Shown: positions 36,069-45,781, counted from the first letter of the stretch. The stretch is DNA of 64,000 nt from Hymenobacter nivis (GCF_003149515.1 NZ_CP029145.1:1488001-1552000); one strand, 5' to 3'. Program-made: numbers and translations. Notes: generated by a model from the letters alone, not told the origin.

Positions 36069-38900
36069 ATGCTACATATTTACCGTTTTTGCGCTGCTTT
36101 TTTGACCGTGCTGTTGTGCGGAGTAACCTTGACGGTTAGCGCGCAAAACCTTGGCCGATCCAACCTAGCAGCGCTACGCGGCACGGTGCGCGATGCCAAG
36201 ACCGGCGATGTACTCATCGGGGTCAGCGTGGTGGTGCCGGCCACCCAGCAGGGCACGGCCACCGGCCTCGACGGCACCTTTGTGCTGCGAGAGCTGGCCC
36301 CCGGCCCGGTGGTAGTGCAAACCCGCAACCTCGGTTACGAGCTACAGACCCAAACGATAAGCCTGACGCCCGGCGCGACTCAAACCCTGGACTTCCAGCT
36401 AATCGCTACCGGCCACGAGCTAACGGAAGTAACGGTGACGGGCCAAGCCGACCGCGAGTCGGCCCAGAGCGCCCGGCGCGCGGAGCAGAAGGCCGATAAT
36501 GTATTGAATATCATCTCGGCCCGCACCATTGAGCTGTCGCCCGACGTGACGGTGGGCAATGTGGTGCAGCGCGCCTCGGGCGTGTCGGTGGTGCGCAACT
36601 CGGGCGGCGATGGGCAGTACGCCATCATCCGGGGCATGGACCGGCGCTACAACTACACGCTGGTAAACGGCATCAAGATTCCCAGCCCCGACCCTAAGAA
36701 CCGCTACGTACCGCTCGATATTTTCCCGGCCGAGCTGCTGGAGCGCCTCGAAGTTATCAAAGCCCTGACCCCCAACATGGAGGGCGACGCCATCGGCGGA
36801 GCCCTGAACATGGTGATGAAGTCGGCCCCCGACCACCTGGTGGTGGCGGCCACGGCGGCAGGCGGCTACAGCGACTTGTTTGCCACCCGGCCGTTTTCGG
36901 GCTTCTCCACCAGCAGCCTGCCCCAGCAGTCGCCGGGCCAGGCGAACGGCACCGACTATGCGGCCAAGCCCAGCGACTTTTCCAACACGCCGCTCAACTA
37001 CTCCAGCGTGCAAGTGCCGGCAAACTCGCTTTTCGGGTTGACTATTGGCAACCGCACCCGCGACGGCAAGCTGGGCCTGCTGGTGGCGGGCAGCCTCCAG
37101 AATACCTACCGGGGCTCAGACCGCCTGTTTTACCGGCCGCTGGGCCAACCCAAGCCCGAGCCGCTGCCCAACACCTTCACCTTTGATGAGATACAGCGCC
37201 GCGAGTACTCGCTGCTGCAAAACCGCGCCGGCCTGCACGCCAAGCTCGACTACGCACCCAGCGCCCGCAACCGCCTCAGCCTGTACTCCTTGCTAGTGCG
37301 GCTGGACGATGCGCAGCACCGCCACATCACAACCAACGACCTGGGTACCGGCGGCGACGTACCCGTCAGCGACCAGTCGCGGTTTCAGCGCCAGCAATTG
37401 TGGTCCGAAACCTTGCAGGGCACCCACCAGCTGCTGCCGCGCTTCAGCCTGAGTTGGTCGGCGGTGTATGGCCGGGCTACGTTCGACACGCCCAACCAGA
37501 CCGACATCACCATTGTGCGGGCCACGGCGGCCAACACCCAGCAGGGTACGTTTGTCTCGAATTCATCGCACCTCTGGCAGCACAGCCTCGACCAGGACGT
37601 AGCTGGCTACGCCAACCTGAGCTTCGCGGCCACGGACAAGCTGGAATTCACGGCCGGCGGACTGCTGCGCAACAAGGACCGCACCAGCACCTACGACTAC
37701 TACGACCTCGATGCGGCCACCACCGGCACCGGCACCAACAACCGCCAGCCCTTCACCACTTACGACCAGGCACGCTTCGTCTTCAGCCTCGACAACGGCC
37801 AAGAGAAGAGCACCGATGGCAACAACTACGTAGCCAATGAGCGCATTGCGGCCGGCTACGCCCAGGCTAAAATATTGCTAGCCAATAAACTGCAAATTCT
37901 AGGCGGGGTGCGGTTCGAAAACACCAGCCAGCACTACGACTCGCAGCTACCGGCCACGCAGGTAGGCCGTAGCGGCAACATCAGCTACCTCGACGTGCTG
38001 CCGAGCGTGCATTTCAAGTACTTGCTGAACGAGCGCCAGAACCTGCGCCTCTCGTACTTCAAGGGCATCAGCCGGCCCAACCTGTTTGAGCTGGTGCCGG
38101 CCGTTACCAACCTCAACAACGACTACTACACCGAGGCTGGCAACCCCTACCTCAAACACACGCAGGCCGATAACCTTGACTTCCGCTACGAGCACTTTGG
38201 CCCGGCTGCCTCGCAGCTGCTGGCGGGCGTATTCTACAAAAACATCCAGAACCCGATTGAGTACGGCTTCGCGCAGGTAGCCAATAATACCTCGTACTAC
38301 CAGCCGCAGAACTTCGGTAACGCCACTAATTTTGGAGCCGAGCTGGTGTTTACTAAGTACTTGCGCAACTGGGGGGTGAACGGCAACTACACCTACACGC
38401 ACTCAAGCATCACGACCACCAAGCGCGTGTATTACCGCTCGGCCACTGACGGGCAGTACCACACGGTATCGCCCGACCAGCCGGCCACCGCCGAGTACCC
38501 TACCCCTCCCACCCAGACCCGCCCGCTGCAAGGCCAGAGCAACCACATTGCCAACCTGGCGCTGCTCTACCGCAGCGAGGCCACGGGCTTCCACGCCCAG
38601 GTGGCGGCCGTGTACACGGGCCGGCGCATCAACCTGGTTTCGCCCTATAAGGACCTCGACCAGTGGCAGCGGGCCACGACGCAGCTCGACTTTTCGGCCG
38701 AGCAGAAGCTGCCGGCGCACCTCACGGCCTTCCTGAAAGTGACCAACCTGCTGAATACGCCCACCGTGGTGGAGGTGCTGCAAGCGCCCACCGGCGGCCT
38801 GCTCACGGCCCCCGAGCAGAACAGCCCCAACCGCATTCTGGTGCAGCGCGACGTGTACAACCGCACCTACCTGCTGGGTCTGCGCTACCGCCTCAATTAA
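36069..38900 (+). CDS. TonB-dependent receptor of the phosphoesterase locus
   Basis: 943 aa with signal peptide (AFLTVLLCGVTLTVSAQ), a carboxypeptidase-regulatory-like module (about 38-120, LRGTVRDAKTGDVLIGVSVV), plug (about 150-255, YAIIRGMDRRYNYTLVNGIK; GDAIGGALNMVMKS) and barrel ending YLLGLRYRLN. The plug wording is that of the large TonB receptor branch with RGMDRRYNYTLVNG. It leads a co-directional set: 30 bp to a phosphoesterase-like gene, then a lipoprotein and a second metallophosphoesterase. A phosphorus or metal ligand is inferred from these neighbours. Confidence 0.93.
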   Translation: MLHIYRFCAAFLTVLLCGVTLTVSAQNLGRSNLAALRGTVRDAKTGDVLIGVSVVVPATQQGTATGLDGTFVLRELAPGPVVVQTRNLGYELQTQTISLTPGATQTLDFQLIATGHELTEVTVTGQADRESAQSARRAEQKADNVLNIISARTIELSPDVTVGNVVQRASGVSVVRNSGGDGQYAIIRGMDRRYNYTLVNGIKIPSPDPKNRYVPLDIFPAELLERLEVIKALTPNMEGDAIGGALNMVMKSAPDHLVVAATAAGGYSDLFATRPFSGFSTSSLPQQSPGQANGTDYAAKPSDFSNTPLNYSSVQVPANSLFGLTIGNRTRDGKLGLLVAGSLQNTYRGSDRLFYRPLGQPKPEPLPNTFTFDEIQRREYSLLQNRAGLHAKLDYAPSARNRLSLYSLLVRLDDAQHRHITTNDLGTGGDVPVSDQSRFQRQQLWSETLQGTHQLLPRFSLSWSAVYGRATFDTPNQTDITIVRATAANTQQGTFVSNSSHLWQHSLDQDVAGYANLSFAATDKLEFTAGGLLRNKDRTSTYDYYDLDAATTGTGTNNRQPFTTYDQARFVFSLDNGQEKSTDGNNYVANERIAAGYAQAKILLANKLQILGGVRFENTSQHYDSQLPATQVGRSGNISYLDVLPSVHFKYLLNERQNLRLSYFKGISRPNLFELVPAVTNLNNDYYTEAGNPYLKHTQADNLDFRYEHFGPAASQLLAGVFYKNIQNPIEYGFAQVANNTSYYQPQNFGNATNFGAELVFTKYLRNWGVNGNYTYTHSSITTTKRVYYRSATDGQYHTVSPDQPATAEYPTPPTQTRPLQGQSNHIANLALLYRSEATGFHAQVAAVYTGRRINLVSPYKDLDQWQRATTQLDFSAEQKLPAHLTAFLKVTNLLNTPTVVEVLQAPTGGLLTAPEQNSPNRILVQRDVYNRTYLLGLRYRLN

Positions 38901-38930
38901 GCGCCTACCCCCCCTTTTTATTTCGTTCTC

Positions 38931-39920
38931 GTGAAGCGTTTTCTTCGACTGCTGGGCCTATCCGCGCTGCTGGTAACCAGTCTGGCCGGGGCTCGCTCGG
39001 CCCCCGGCCGGCCCTGGCCCCTACCCCCCACCGGCACGTTCACATTTGTGGCGCTGGGCGATATGCCCTACACGCTGCCCGCTGATTACGGGCGGTTTGA
39101 GAAGCTCATTGGGGCGATAAACCAGCAGCGGCCCACTTTTTCGGTGCACGTGGGCGATATTAAATCGGGCTCGACGCTGTGCACGGAGGAAATCTACGGC
39201 AAGGTGCTGACGGAATTTCGCACTTTCGAGCAGCCGCTGGTGTACACGCCCGGCGACAATGAGTGGACTGACTGCAACCGTGAAAAAGCGGGCCGCTACG
39301 ACCCCGAGGAGCGCCTGGCGGTGGTGCGCAAGCTGTTCTTTCCCGACCACAACTCCTTCGGTAAGGCCAAGCTGGCGCTGACTACGCAGGCCCTGGACCC
39401 TGCATTTGCGGCCTACGTGGAAAACAACCGCTGGAGCACCGGCAACGTGGCCTTCGCCACGGTGCATTTGGTGGGCTCGAACAACAACTTCGTGCCCAAC
39501 GACGCCAAAGGCCAGAACCGCGAGTTCTACGACCGCCAGAAGGCCAACCTAGCCTGGCTCGATGCAGTGTTTGCCGACGCGGCGGCGCAGAAGCGGCTGG
39601 GCGTGGTGCTCTTCACCCAGGCCGACATGTTCAGCCCGGCCAAGAACGCGAAGGACGCCGACGGCTTCACCGAAATTGTAGGGGCCCTGGCCCGGCACAC
39701 GGTGGCCTTTGGCCGCCCGGTGCTGTTGGTAAACGGCGACTCGCACCGCCTCATCCTCGACAAGCCCTTGCCCAACCCGGCCTCGCCCAAGCAGGTGCTC
39801 CAAAATTTCACCCGCCTGCAAGTGCCCGGCGAGGCCGACGTGCAGGCCGTTCGCATCACCGTTGACCCCAGCCAACCCGCCCTGTTTTCGGTGCAGGAAC
39901 TAGTAGTACCCGGTAATTAA
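38931..39920 (+). CDS. Secreted metallophosphoesterase-like protein
   Basis: 329 aa from a GTG that gives a proper signal peptide (MKRFLRLLGLSALLVTSLAG). Metal-site wording FVALGDMPYTLP (first Asp), FSVHVGDIKSG (Asp), YTPGDNEWTDC (GDNE) and LLVNGDSHR (GDxH) are those of calcineurin-type phosphoesterases, although the usual GNHD is GDNE. Two Cys in CTEEI and TDCNRE may pair. Exported, so it probably cleaves extracytoplasmic phosphate esters; substrate unknown. Confidence 0.85.
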   Translation: MKRFLRLLGLSALLVTSLAGARSAPGRPWPLPPTGTFTFVALGDMPYTLPADYGRFEKLIGAINQQRPTFSVHVGDIKSGSTLCTEEIYGKVLTEFRTFEQPLVYTPGDNEWTDCNREKAGRYDPEERLAVVRKLFFPDHNSFGKAKLALTTQALDPAFAAYVENNRWSTGNVAFATVHLVGSNNNFVPNDAKGQNREFYDRQKANLAWLDAVFADAAAQKRLGVVLFTQADMFSPAKNAKDADGFTEIVGALARHTVAFGRPVLLVNGDSHRLILDKPLPNPASPKQVLQNFTRLQVPGEADVQAVRITVDPSQPALFSVQELVVPGN

Positions 39921-39962
39921 TTCTGATTTCCACCTTTTCTTTTTTTACTTTTACTACTTACC

Positions 39963-41387
39963 ATGAACCTCTTAACAACTGCCGGGCGCGGCGCGGGCCT
40001 GCTGGCGCTGGCTTCCATGGGGCTGCTGACCTCGTGCAACAAGTCGAACGAAGACGTACAGCTCTCGACCCCGCCGCTGACCGTAGGCAAGGCCGTGGAC
40101 AACAGCGCACCCATCGGGGGGCCCGTCAAGGGCACGATGAAGCAGGACCTGAGCTTCGAAGTAAACGCCGACGTAATTGTGAATGCCGGCGACACGCTGG
40201 TGATTCAGCCGGGGGTGAAGGTCAACTTCCTGGGTAACTACAACTTCGTGATTAAGGGCACGCTGCTCTCGCTGGGCACGGCGACCAAGCCGATTTACTT
40301 CGCACCCAAGAACTTCGTGCACACCGACCAAGTGGGCGCCGACCCGGCCACCGACCCGGCCTACCAGGGCAAGTGGGGCGGTATTTTGGGCGACGTGACC
40401 TGCTCGCTGATGGTGCTGAAATGGACGCACGTGGAAGGCGGTGGCGGCACGGTTATTACATCGCCCGTGTCGGCCGGCATTGCCAACAACAAGAATACCT
40501 ACCCTATTTTTTTCCAGAATCCGCAGGGCGTGTTTGACTTGGAAGACTCGTGGGTGTACGGCGCGACCGACGACCCGGTTCGCATTCTGGGCGGCCGTAT
40601 CAACGTGATGCGCAACACCTGGGAGAAAGGAGGCAAGACGGGCGGTGAGTACCTGAACATCAAGTCGGGCACTACCGGCAACATCGCCTACAACCTGTTC
40701 ATCGGCTCGGCCACCAACGGCTCGAAAGCCTCGAACAACGGCGGCAAGAATCCGCAGACCAACATCTACATGTACAACAACACGTACGTGCACAACGGCT
40801 ACCGCCGCACCTCGGCCGGCCGGGGCGGCTCCATTAACTACGAGGAGGGCTCGCGCGGGATGTACTACAATAACCTCATGGTCAATTGTAAGTACGGCCC
40901 GCGCGTGGTGGGCTCGGGCAATTACCTGGGCAATGTGCTGGTAGTTGCTGACACGGCAAACCTCAAGTACGGCAACAACCTGAACTACGTAGACTCGCTG
41001 GCCCAGACCAACGAAATCTACCCTACGTCCTTCCTAACCAAGCCCCAGGTGACCGACCTGCCGCTGCCCAGTTCCTTCCTGCCCACCGGCTACAAGTTGG
41101 GCCAAGTGTATAACGGCTCAGCCGCTATCGCCAAGAACAACCCGCAATTCGTGGGCTTCTCGCTACCATTTGCTGGTAAACGCCTGGCCGACGTGAACAC
41201 GGTGGGTACCTACAACTTCCACCTGAGCAGCACCTCGCCGGTCATCGGCAAGGGAAATGCAACTTTCGCGCCGCTGGCTACTTCGCCGGCCATCCCGGTG
41301 AACGCCAACTACGGCGCCACGGCCATCAACCCGCCCAGCAAAGACCTGGGGGCCTACCCCACCGACGGCAGCGGCAACCAGCACTAA
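39963..41387 (+). CDS. Surface lipoprotein with predicted parallel beta-helix
   Basis: 474 aa, lipobox LLTSC near residue 24 (MGLLTSCNKSNEDV). The body repeats short strands with Asn/Gly turns (GDTLVIQPGVKVNFLGNYNF, NIAYNLFIGSATNGSK, NIYMYNNTYVHNGYRRTSAG), typical of right-handed parallel beta-helix proteins. No catalytic residues can be assigned. Place between two phosphoesterases and after a TonB receptor suggests a surface partner of the receptor, by inference. Confidence 0.8.
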   Translation: MNLLTTAGRGAGLLALASMGLLTSCNKSNEDVQLSTPPLTVGKAVDNSAPIGGPVKGTMKQDLSFEVNADVIVNAGDTLVIQPGVKVNFLGNYNFVIKGTLLSLGTATKPIYFAPKNFVHTDQVGADPATDPAYQGKWGGILGDVTCSLMVLKWTHVEGGGGTVITSPVSAGIANNKNTYPIFFQNPQGVFDLEDSWVYGATDDPVRILGGRINVMRNTWEKGGKTGGEYLNIKSGTTGNIAYNLFIGSATNGSKASNNGGKNPQTNIYMYNNTYVHNGYRRTSAGRGGSINYEEGSRGMYYNNLMVNCKYGPRVVGSGNYLGNVLVVADTANLKYGNNLNYVDSLAQTNEIYPTSFLTKPQVTDLPLPSSFLPTGYKLGQVYNGSAAIAKNNPQFVGFSLPFAGKRLADVNTVGTYNFHLSSTSPVIGKGNATFAPLATSPAIPVNANYGATAINPPSKDLGAYPTDGSGNQH

Positions 41388-41531
41388 GCCCTTCGAAATC
41401 AGCCAAAAAATTGATCTTTCAGAACATCAGGCGGCGCTTGCCGGAGCATCTTTCCCGCGTCATTGAACAGTTCGATGGCGCGGGACGGCTTCGGCCGGCG
41501 CCGCACGACGTTCTTTTCCTGGGCCTTTTTT

Positions 41532-42596
41532 ATGAAAATCCTTATCCCTTTAGCCGTTGGCCTACTAGCCGCGCTTGGCCTGGCAAGCTGCCACACGGGC
41601 CCCGACGCCATGCCCCAGCCCACGCCTAGCCCTGCCCCCGCCGCCGTGCGCGATACGCTGGCCTACTCCTTCGCCGTGCTGGGCTGCAACCGCGTCGACA
41701 ACTCGGACCTTAACCTGGCCGCCAACCCCAGCACCGCCAACGTGCCCCAGCTCAACCAAACCTACACCGAGCTAGCGGCACTGAAGCCGGTGCCCGACTA
41801 CTTGTTTTTTATGGGGGACATGGTGCTAGGCTACTCGCCCGATTCGGCCGTGATTGGCCATGAGCTGCGGGCCTGGGTACGGCTCTACCAGGCCGCGCCG
41901 CTGAGCCGCACCAGCATCCGGCTGGTGGCTATGCCCGGCAACCACGAGGTGATGAGCGGCAAAAACCAGCCCTCCTTCGCAGGGGCCGAGCTGGCCTGGC
42001 GCAACGCCATGCGGCCCTACATAGTAGGCAGTAACGGCCCCGGGGCCGGGGGCCCCGACCAGCTAGCCACCGACCAAAGCCGCCTCACCTACTCGTTCGA
42101 CTACAAGAAATCGCACTTCGTGGTGCTGAACACCGACCCCGTGGGGGCCGAGGCCACCGTGCCGCTGGCCTGGCTCCAAACCGACCTGGCCGCCGCCCGG
42201 GCCAAGGGTAGCAAGCACTTATTTGCCTTTGGCCACAAGCCGGCGCTGCCCGCGCCGGGCGGCGACGGCCTCCGCAACGGCGGCAGCATGTGGGACGTGC
42301 TCGAAGCCAACCACGCCGAGGCCATGCTGGCGGCGCACAACCATTTGTATTTCCGCTCGCAGCAGCCCAACTACCACCCCTGGCAGGTTATCGCCGGCAA
42401 CGGCGGCTCGGTACTCGACGCCAGCGCCTCGCCCAACAAACTTTTCTACGGCTACACGCTGGTTAAGGTCTTTACCAGCGGCAAGGTGAAGGCCTACAGC
42501 TACGGCCGCGACCTGCCCGCCAACGGCTACCTGGGCGCCGTTACTACCGCGACTCCCACTACTGTGCGTGACTCGGTGGACCTGACCTGGAAATAA
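41532..42596 (+). CDS. Metallophosphoesterase lipoprotein
   Basis: 354 aa from the ATG at 41532 with lipobox LASC (MKILIPLAVGLLAALGLASC). Calcineurin-like motifs: VLGCNRVD (D-x-N variation), DYLFFMGDMVLG (GD), MPGNHEVM (GNHE), FGHKPALP (GH) and AAHNHLYFR (HxH-like). A Pro-rich linker follows the lipid anchor. It ends the TonB/phosphoesterase set. The upstream start at 41463 would hide the lipobox and is rejected. Confidence 0.9.
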   Translation: MKILIPLAVGLLAALGLASCHTGPDAMPQPTPSPAPAAVRDTLAYSFAVLGCNRVDNSDLNLAANPSTANVPQLNQTYTELAALKPVPDYLFFMGDMVLGYSPDSAVIGHELRAWVRLYQAAPLSRTSIRLVAMPGNHEVMSGKNQPSFAGAELAWRNAMRPYIVGSNGPGAGGPDQLATDQSRLTYSFDYKKSHFVVLNTDPVGAEATVPLAWLQTDLAAARAKGSKHLFAFGHKPALPAPGGDGLRNGGSMWDVLEANHAEAMLAAHNHLYFRSQQPNYHPWQVIAGNGGSVLDASASPNKLFYGYTLVKVFTSGKVKAYSYGRDLPANGYLGAVTTATPTTVRDSVDLTWK

Positions 42597-42739
42597 GAAG
42601 GAAATTGGTACGGCACAGGATAGCCGGCCGCACTTAGGCCAGTAGCCCGGCCGACAAGCTGCCATTAGAGCCTATTAAAATTTACGGATAAGGTGTCGGA
42701 TACTGGACAAATACAAGATGACTTCGGCGCTACTCGTTT

Positions 42740-43160
42740 CACATTCGTGGTCGCGGCTTAAGCGTCAGTCCCAGTGCAACCAACTGATGGAGCGTTCGAC
42801 CACCCAACGCGTGAGTTGCGGGGTAAAGCCCCCGCGGCCGCTCAGGCCGGGGGCTGTTTCCGGCCGCCAGCCGCAGGGGGCCTAGGCCCATCCGGCCAGG
42901 GGGCGGCCGTCGTAGCCGGGTCGGTGAAGACGAGTTATAGCCGGCTAAATCCCTGCCGGTGCAGCTTTTCCAACACCGCCCGGCCGCCAATTCGGCCATT
43001 CTCGTTGGCCGGTCCCACATGGGCGGCCAGCAGCCGGCCGCCCGTACCGACGGCGAGCAGGCGCTTGCGGCCCCGGATTTTTTTGTGGCCATCAAAGCCC
43101 TTGTCCACTATGACGCGCTCGCTGCACTTGATGGATTGCGCGTCCACGACGGCGACGCTC
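42740..43160 (-). pseudogene. IS5-family transposase fragment
   Basis: Minus-strand pieces VAVVDAQSIKCSERVIVDKG and KKIRGRKRLLAVGTGGRLLA (first DDE part) and, in another frame, GFTPQLTRWVVERSISWLHW near 42800 (C-terminal signature). The frame stops after HRQGFSRL and the tail has a TGA after HWD. The N-terminus is missing, replaced by the gene fragment at 43161. Confidence 0.85.
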
Positions 43161-43345
43161 GGGCTGGACTGGCCCAGCTCAACCAAGCATATGGCACGGC
43201 CTACCCCGAACAAACCGACCTGTCGGCAGGCTTCGACGACTACAGCGCCGGGGCTCAGCAGCTGGCGGGCGCGTACCCGGTGGCGGAAGCGCTGCCCACG
43301 CTGGCCGGGGTAGCCGAGGCCTCCGGTGGGCTGGCCATGGCATCG
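43161..43345 (+). pseudogene. Fragment of the YQKQYK-family gene
   Basis: Reads LAQLNQAYGTAYPEQTDLSA, GFDDYSAGAQQLAGAYPVAE and TLAGVAEASGGLAMA, closely matching codons 46-108 of the gene at 13652. It has neither start nor end and is spliced between an IS5 fragment and a TonB receptor fragment, all in different frames or strands. Confidence 0.88.
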
Positions 43346-44110
43346 GAGCCGTACAGCAGCGAGCCGGGGCCCTTGATGATCTCGGCCCGGTCGATGCTGA
43401 ACTCGTCGATTTCGATGCCGTGCTCGTCGCCCCACTGCTGGTCCTCCTGCTTGGCGCCGTTGTTCAGGGTCGTCACGCGGTTGTAGCCCAGCCCGCGCAC
43501 CACCGGCTTGCTGATGGCGGCTCCAGTAGTAATCTGGCTTAGGCCCGGCGTGTGGGCGATGGCGTCAATCACGTTCGTGCCCGAAGTTTGGTTGAGGCGG
43601 GTGCGGTCGATGACGACGGTGGGCACGAGCGGCGCGCCTCAGTGGCCGCCGACACGCCCGTAACTACTACCTGGCCAATTTCGGTGGCCGCGGGGATGAG
43701 CTTCACGTCCAGCGGCTGGCCGGCGCCGGTGTCCACCGTCAGGCTCACGGTGGTATAGCCCAGCGAACGAATTTGCACCCCAAACCGGCCCCGCGGCAGG
43801 TTGGCGAAGCTGAAATTGCCGGGCCCGTCGGTAGCCGTGCCCTGCTTAAGGTCGGTGAAGAGCACGGTGGCTCCGAGCACGGTGGCTCCGGGCACGGCCT
43901 CGCCAGTGGCGGCGTCGGCGACGTGGCCGGCAAAGGCCGGGCCGGCCGCCGGCGGGGCGCGGGGCGCGGGGCGCGGGGCGCGGGGCGCGGGGGCCGCGGT
44001 TTGGGCCCCGGCCGGGCGGGGCGGGCCGCTTAGCAGCAAAGCGGCAGCGCATGGAGTCGATAGGGTAACGAAAGAATAAAAGAAGAAACGCCGGCGCTGA
44101 CAAGAGCCTT
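43346..44110 (-). pseudogene. TonB-dependent receptor, N-terminal fragment
   Basis: Signal-like start (TLSTPCAAALLLSG), Pro/Ala/Arg repeat, carboxypeptidase-regulatory-like module (FAGHVADAATGEAVPGATVL ... GRFGVQIRSLGYTTV) and plug start (ISKPVVRGLGYNRVTTLNNG, KQEDQQWGDEHGIEIDEF, GPGSLLYGSDAMA). A frameshift lies near 43625 and the barrel is missing. The plug wording matches the ZnuD-like receptor at 46560, so this is a broken second zinc receptor. Confidence 0.85.
43957..43991. repeat. Five tandem copies of GCGCGGG
   Basis: A 7-nt unit repeated five times without error within the receptor fragment's N-terminal coding part (APRAPRPAPRAP in translation). Unit loss or gain would shift the frame. 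Confidence 0.85.
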
Positions 44111-44144
44111 TCTGCGAAAGAGGACCCCGGGGCCCTCCGACAGC

Positions 44145-44189
44145 AAACGCGGGAGAATCCTGGCCGGTGGCCAGCATTCTCCCGCGTTT
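44145..44189 (-). terminator. Nested hairpin after the coiled-coil lipoprotein gene
   Basis: Outer arms AAACGCGGGAGAAT / ATTCTCCCGCGTTT and inner CTGGCC / GGCCAG. It lies 100 bp past the stop at 44289. The T run is short, so termination strength is uncertain. Confidence 0.55.
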
Positions 44190-44288
44190 ACGCCAAAATT
44201 AACCAGAGCAGATGGACCAGCCGTGAAAGCTTACCCGGGCGTAAAGGCGGGCTTTCGCAGCCACTGCCCGCTGCCCGCCCACTACTCC

Positions 44289-44846
44289 TTACTTCTTGTC
44301 AGCCAGCATCTTTTTGTGCTCGGCCATCATGCTGGCGTGGTCGGCAACGAGCTTCTGGTGCTCCTGCTGAATCTGCTGGTCCTCCGCCTTCATCTGGTCG
44401 TGGTCCTGGCGCATTTGGGCTTCGGGCACGCCACCGGCCTCGTGTTTGGCTTCCAGCTCAGCATGCCGCGTTATCACGGCATCGTGGCGCTTGATTACGG
44501 CTTGGTGCTGCTGAATAAGGGCATCGTGGCGCTTTTCGAGGGCCTGAAAAGCGGGGGTCTTCTCAATGCCCGCCTGCTGGGCGGCGGCCAGCGCCTGGCG
44601 GTGGTCCTGTTCCATCACCGAGTCGGCGGTTTGCATGATGCGGTGGTCGGCCTCCAGCTTCTGGTGTTCGGTCACTAGGTCGGCGTGGGTGATGACGGGG
44701 GCCCCGGGGGCCCCAGCGGTGGTGGCGGCCGAGCCGTCGGGCTGGTCGGCCGCAGGCTTGCTGGCCGGGGAGCAGCCCCCGAGCGTGGCGGCCCCCAGGG
44801 CCAGAACCAGCGCGGCGGCCGGGAAGCGGTGGTGTACTGATTTCAT
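44289..44846 (-). CDS. Coiled-coil lipoprotein, His/Gln-rich
   Basis: 185 aa from the ATG at 44846, lipobox LGGC (ALGAATLGGC). After a Pro/Ala/Gly linker the chain is one long charged helix with regular His: TEHQKLEADHRIMQ, EKRHDALIQQHQAVIKRHD, QEHQKLVADHASMMAEHKK. Spaced His and acidic residues suit metal binding, and the gene lies in the zinc locus, so a periplasmic metal-binding role is plausible but unproven. Confidence 0.75.
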   Translation of the reverse strand: MKSVHHRFPAAALVLALGAATLGGCSPASKPAADQPDGSAATTAGAPGAPVITHADLVTEHQKLEADHRIMQTADSVMEQDHRQALAAAQQAGIEKTPAFQALEKRHDALIQQHQAVIKRHDAVITRHAELEAKHEAGGVPEAQMRQDHDQMKAEDQQIQQEHQKLVADHASMMAEHKKMLADKK

Positions 44847-44932
44847 GCGGCGGGGAATAAAAGGTAAAAGAAGGGGGATCAGCAAAAAGATGGTTTCCCA
44901 GGGGAAGTTGACTGCCGCGCCCGGCGGGCAAG

Positions 44933-44957
44933 AAAACCCCGGCCAGCGGCCGGGGCC
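44933..44957 (-). terminator. Terminator after outer-membrane barrel gene
   Basis: CCCCGGCC-AGC-GGCCGGGG with TTTTC after it on the minus strand, about 96 bp past the stop at 45053. Confidence 0.65.
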
Positions 44958-45052
44958 TTCCCGCGATTTCTCCAAAACCAAACGGAGAAGCCCAGCGGCG
45001 GCCGCGCCAGCGCGGCCGCTGCGGTTGGGGCCCGCCCGGCCCCGAAGCGATG

Positions 45053-45781
45053 CTATTTGCCGAAGGCGAAGGCTAGGCCCAGCGAAGTGTTGAGGGCTGT
45101 GGGGGCCACTTTGGTTTGCAGGCGGCCGGCGTTGTTGGTGCGGTTGGCGTTGTCAATGCTCAGGTCGCCGGTGCCGAGGTAGTCGGCGCGCAGCACCACG
45201 CCCAAGTGGTCGGTGAGGGCGTAGTGCAGGCCCAGGCCGGCCTGGTAGCCAAACACAGTGCTCGTCGAGCTAGTCTGCTTGAGTAGTGTCTGGTCATTGT
45301 CTTCAAGCTGCACGGTGTAGGTGGGCGTGCTGATGCTGTGTACGAGGCCCACCAACCCACGCACTTCCAGCTTGAGCTTATCGCTGCCAAGCGGCAGCAG
45401 GAACGTAGGGCCCACCATCGCCGTGAGGCGGCGGTAGCGATTGTCGCTGCGCAGGGTGCTCTCGTCCACCCCGAAACCGTCGGTGAAGCCGGCGCCGATT
45501 TTGGCCAGGTCATCGGCTTTCAGGCGGCCGTTGTCGGTGAAGGCCACTTGGCCGGCCAAGCCCACGATGCCCCCCCCGAAGAAGTACGCCCCGTCGAGGG
45601 CCCCGTGGAAGCCGGTTTTGGCGAAGCCCGCCGAGTTGTTGTAGTAGTCAGCCTTGCCAAAATCGCCGAGGGCAAACGAGGCCCCGGCGTTCAGGCCTAC
45701 GTAGCTTTTGTTGGGCCCCTGGGCTGCAGCGGCCAGCGGCAGGGCCAGCGCAGCGCTTAATAAAACAGCTAAGAATTTCAT
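45053..45781 (-). CDS. Outer-membrane beta-barrel protein
   Basis: 242 aa with signal peptide (MKFLAVLLSAALALPLAAAA). Aromatic/Gly alternating strands (YVGLNAGASFALGDFG, TAMVGPTFLLPLG, GYQAGLGLHYALTDHLGVVL) and a terminal strand LNTSLGLAFAFGK are typical of 8-10 strand Bacteroidota porin-like proteins. Part of the minus-strand zinc locus, 34 bp after the lipoprotein gene. Confidence 0.82.
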   Translation of the reverse strand: MKFLAVLLSAALALPLAAAAQGPNKSYVGLNAGASFALGDFGKADYYNNSAGFAKTGFHGALDGAYFFGGGIVGLAGQVAFTDNGRLKADDLAKIGAGFTDGFGVDESTLRSDNRYRRLTAMVGPTFLLPLGSDKLKLEVRGLVGLVHSISTPTYTVQLEDNDQTLLKQTSSTSTVFGYQAGLGLHYALTDHLGVVLRADYLGTGDLSIDNANRTNNAGRLQTKVAPTALNTSLGLAFAFGK

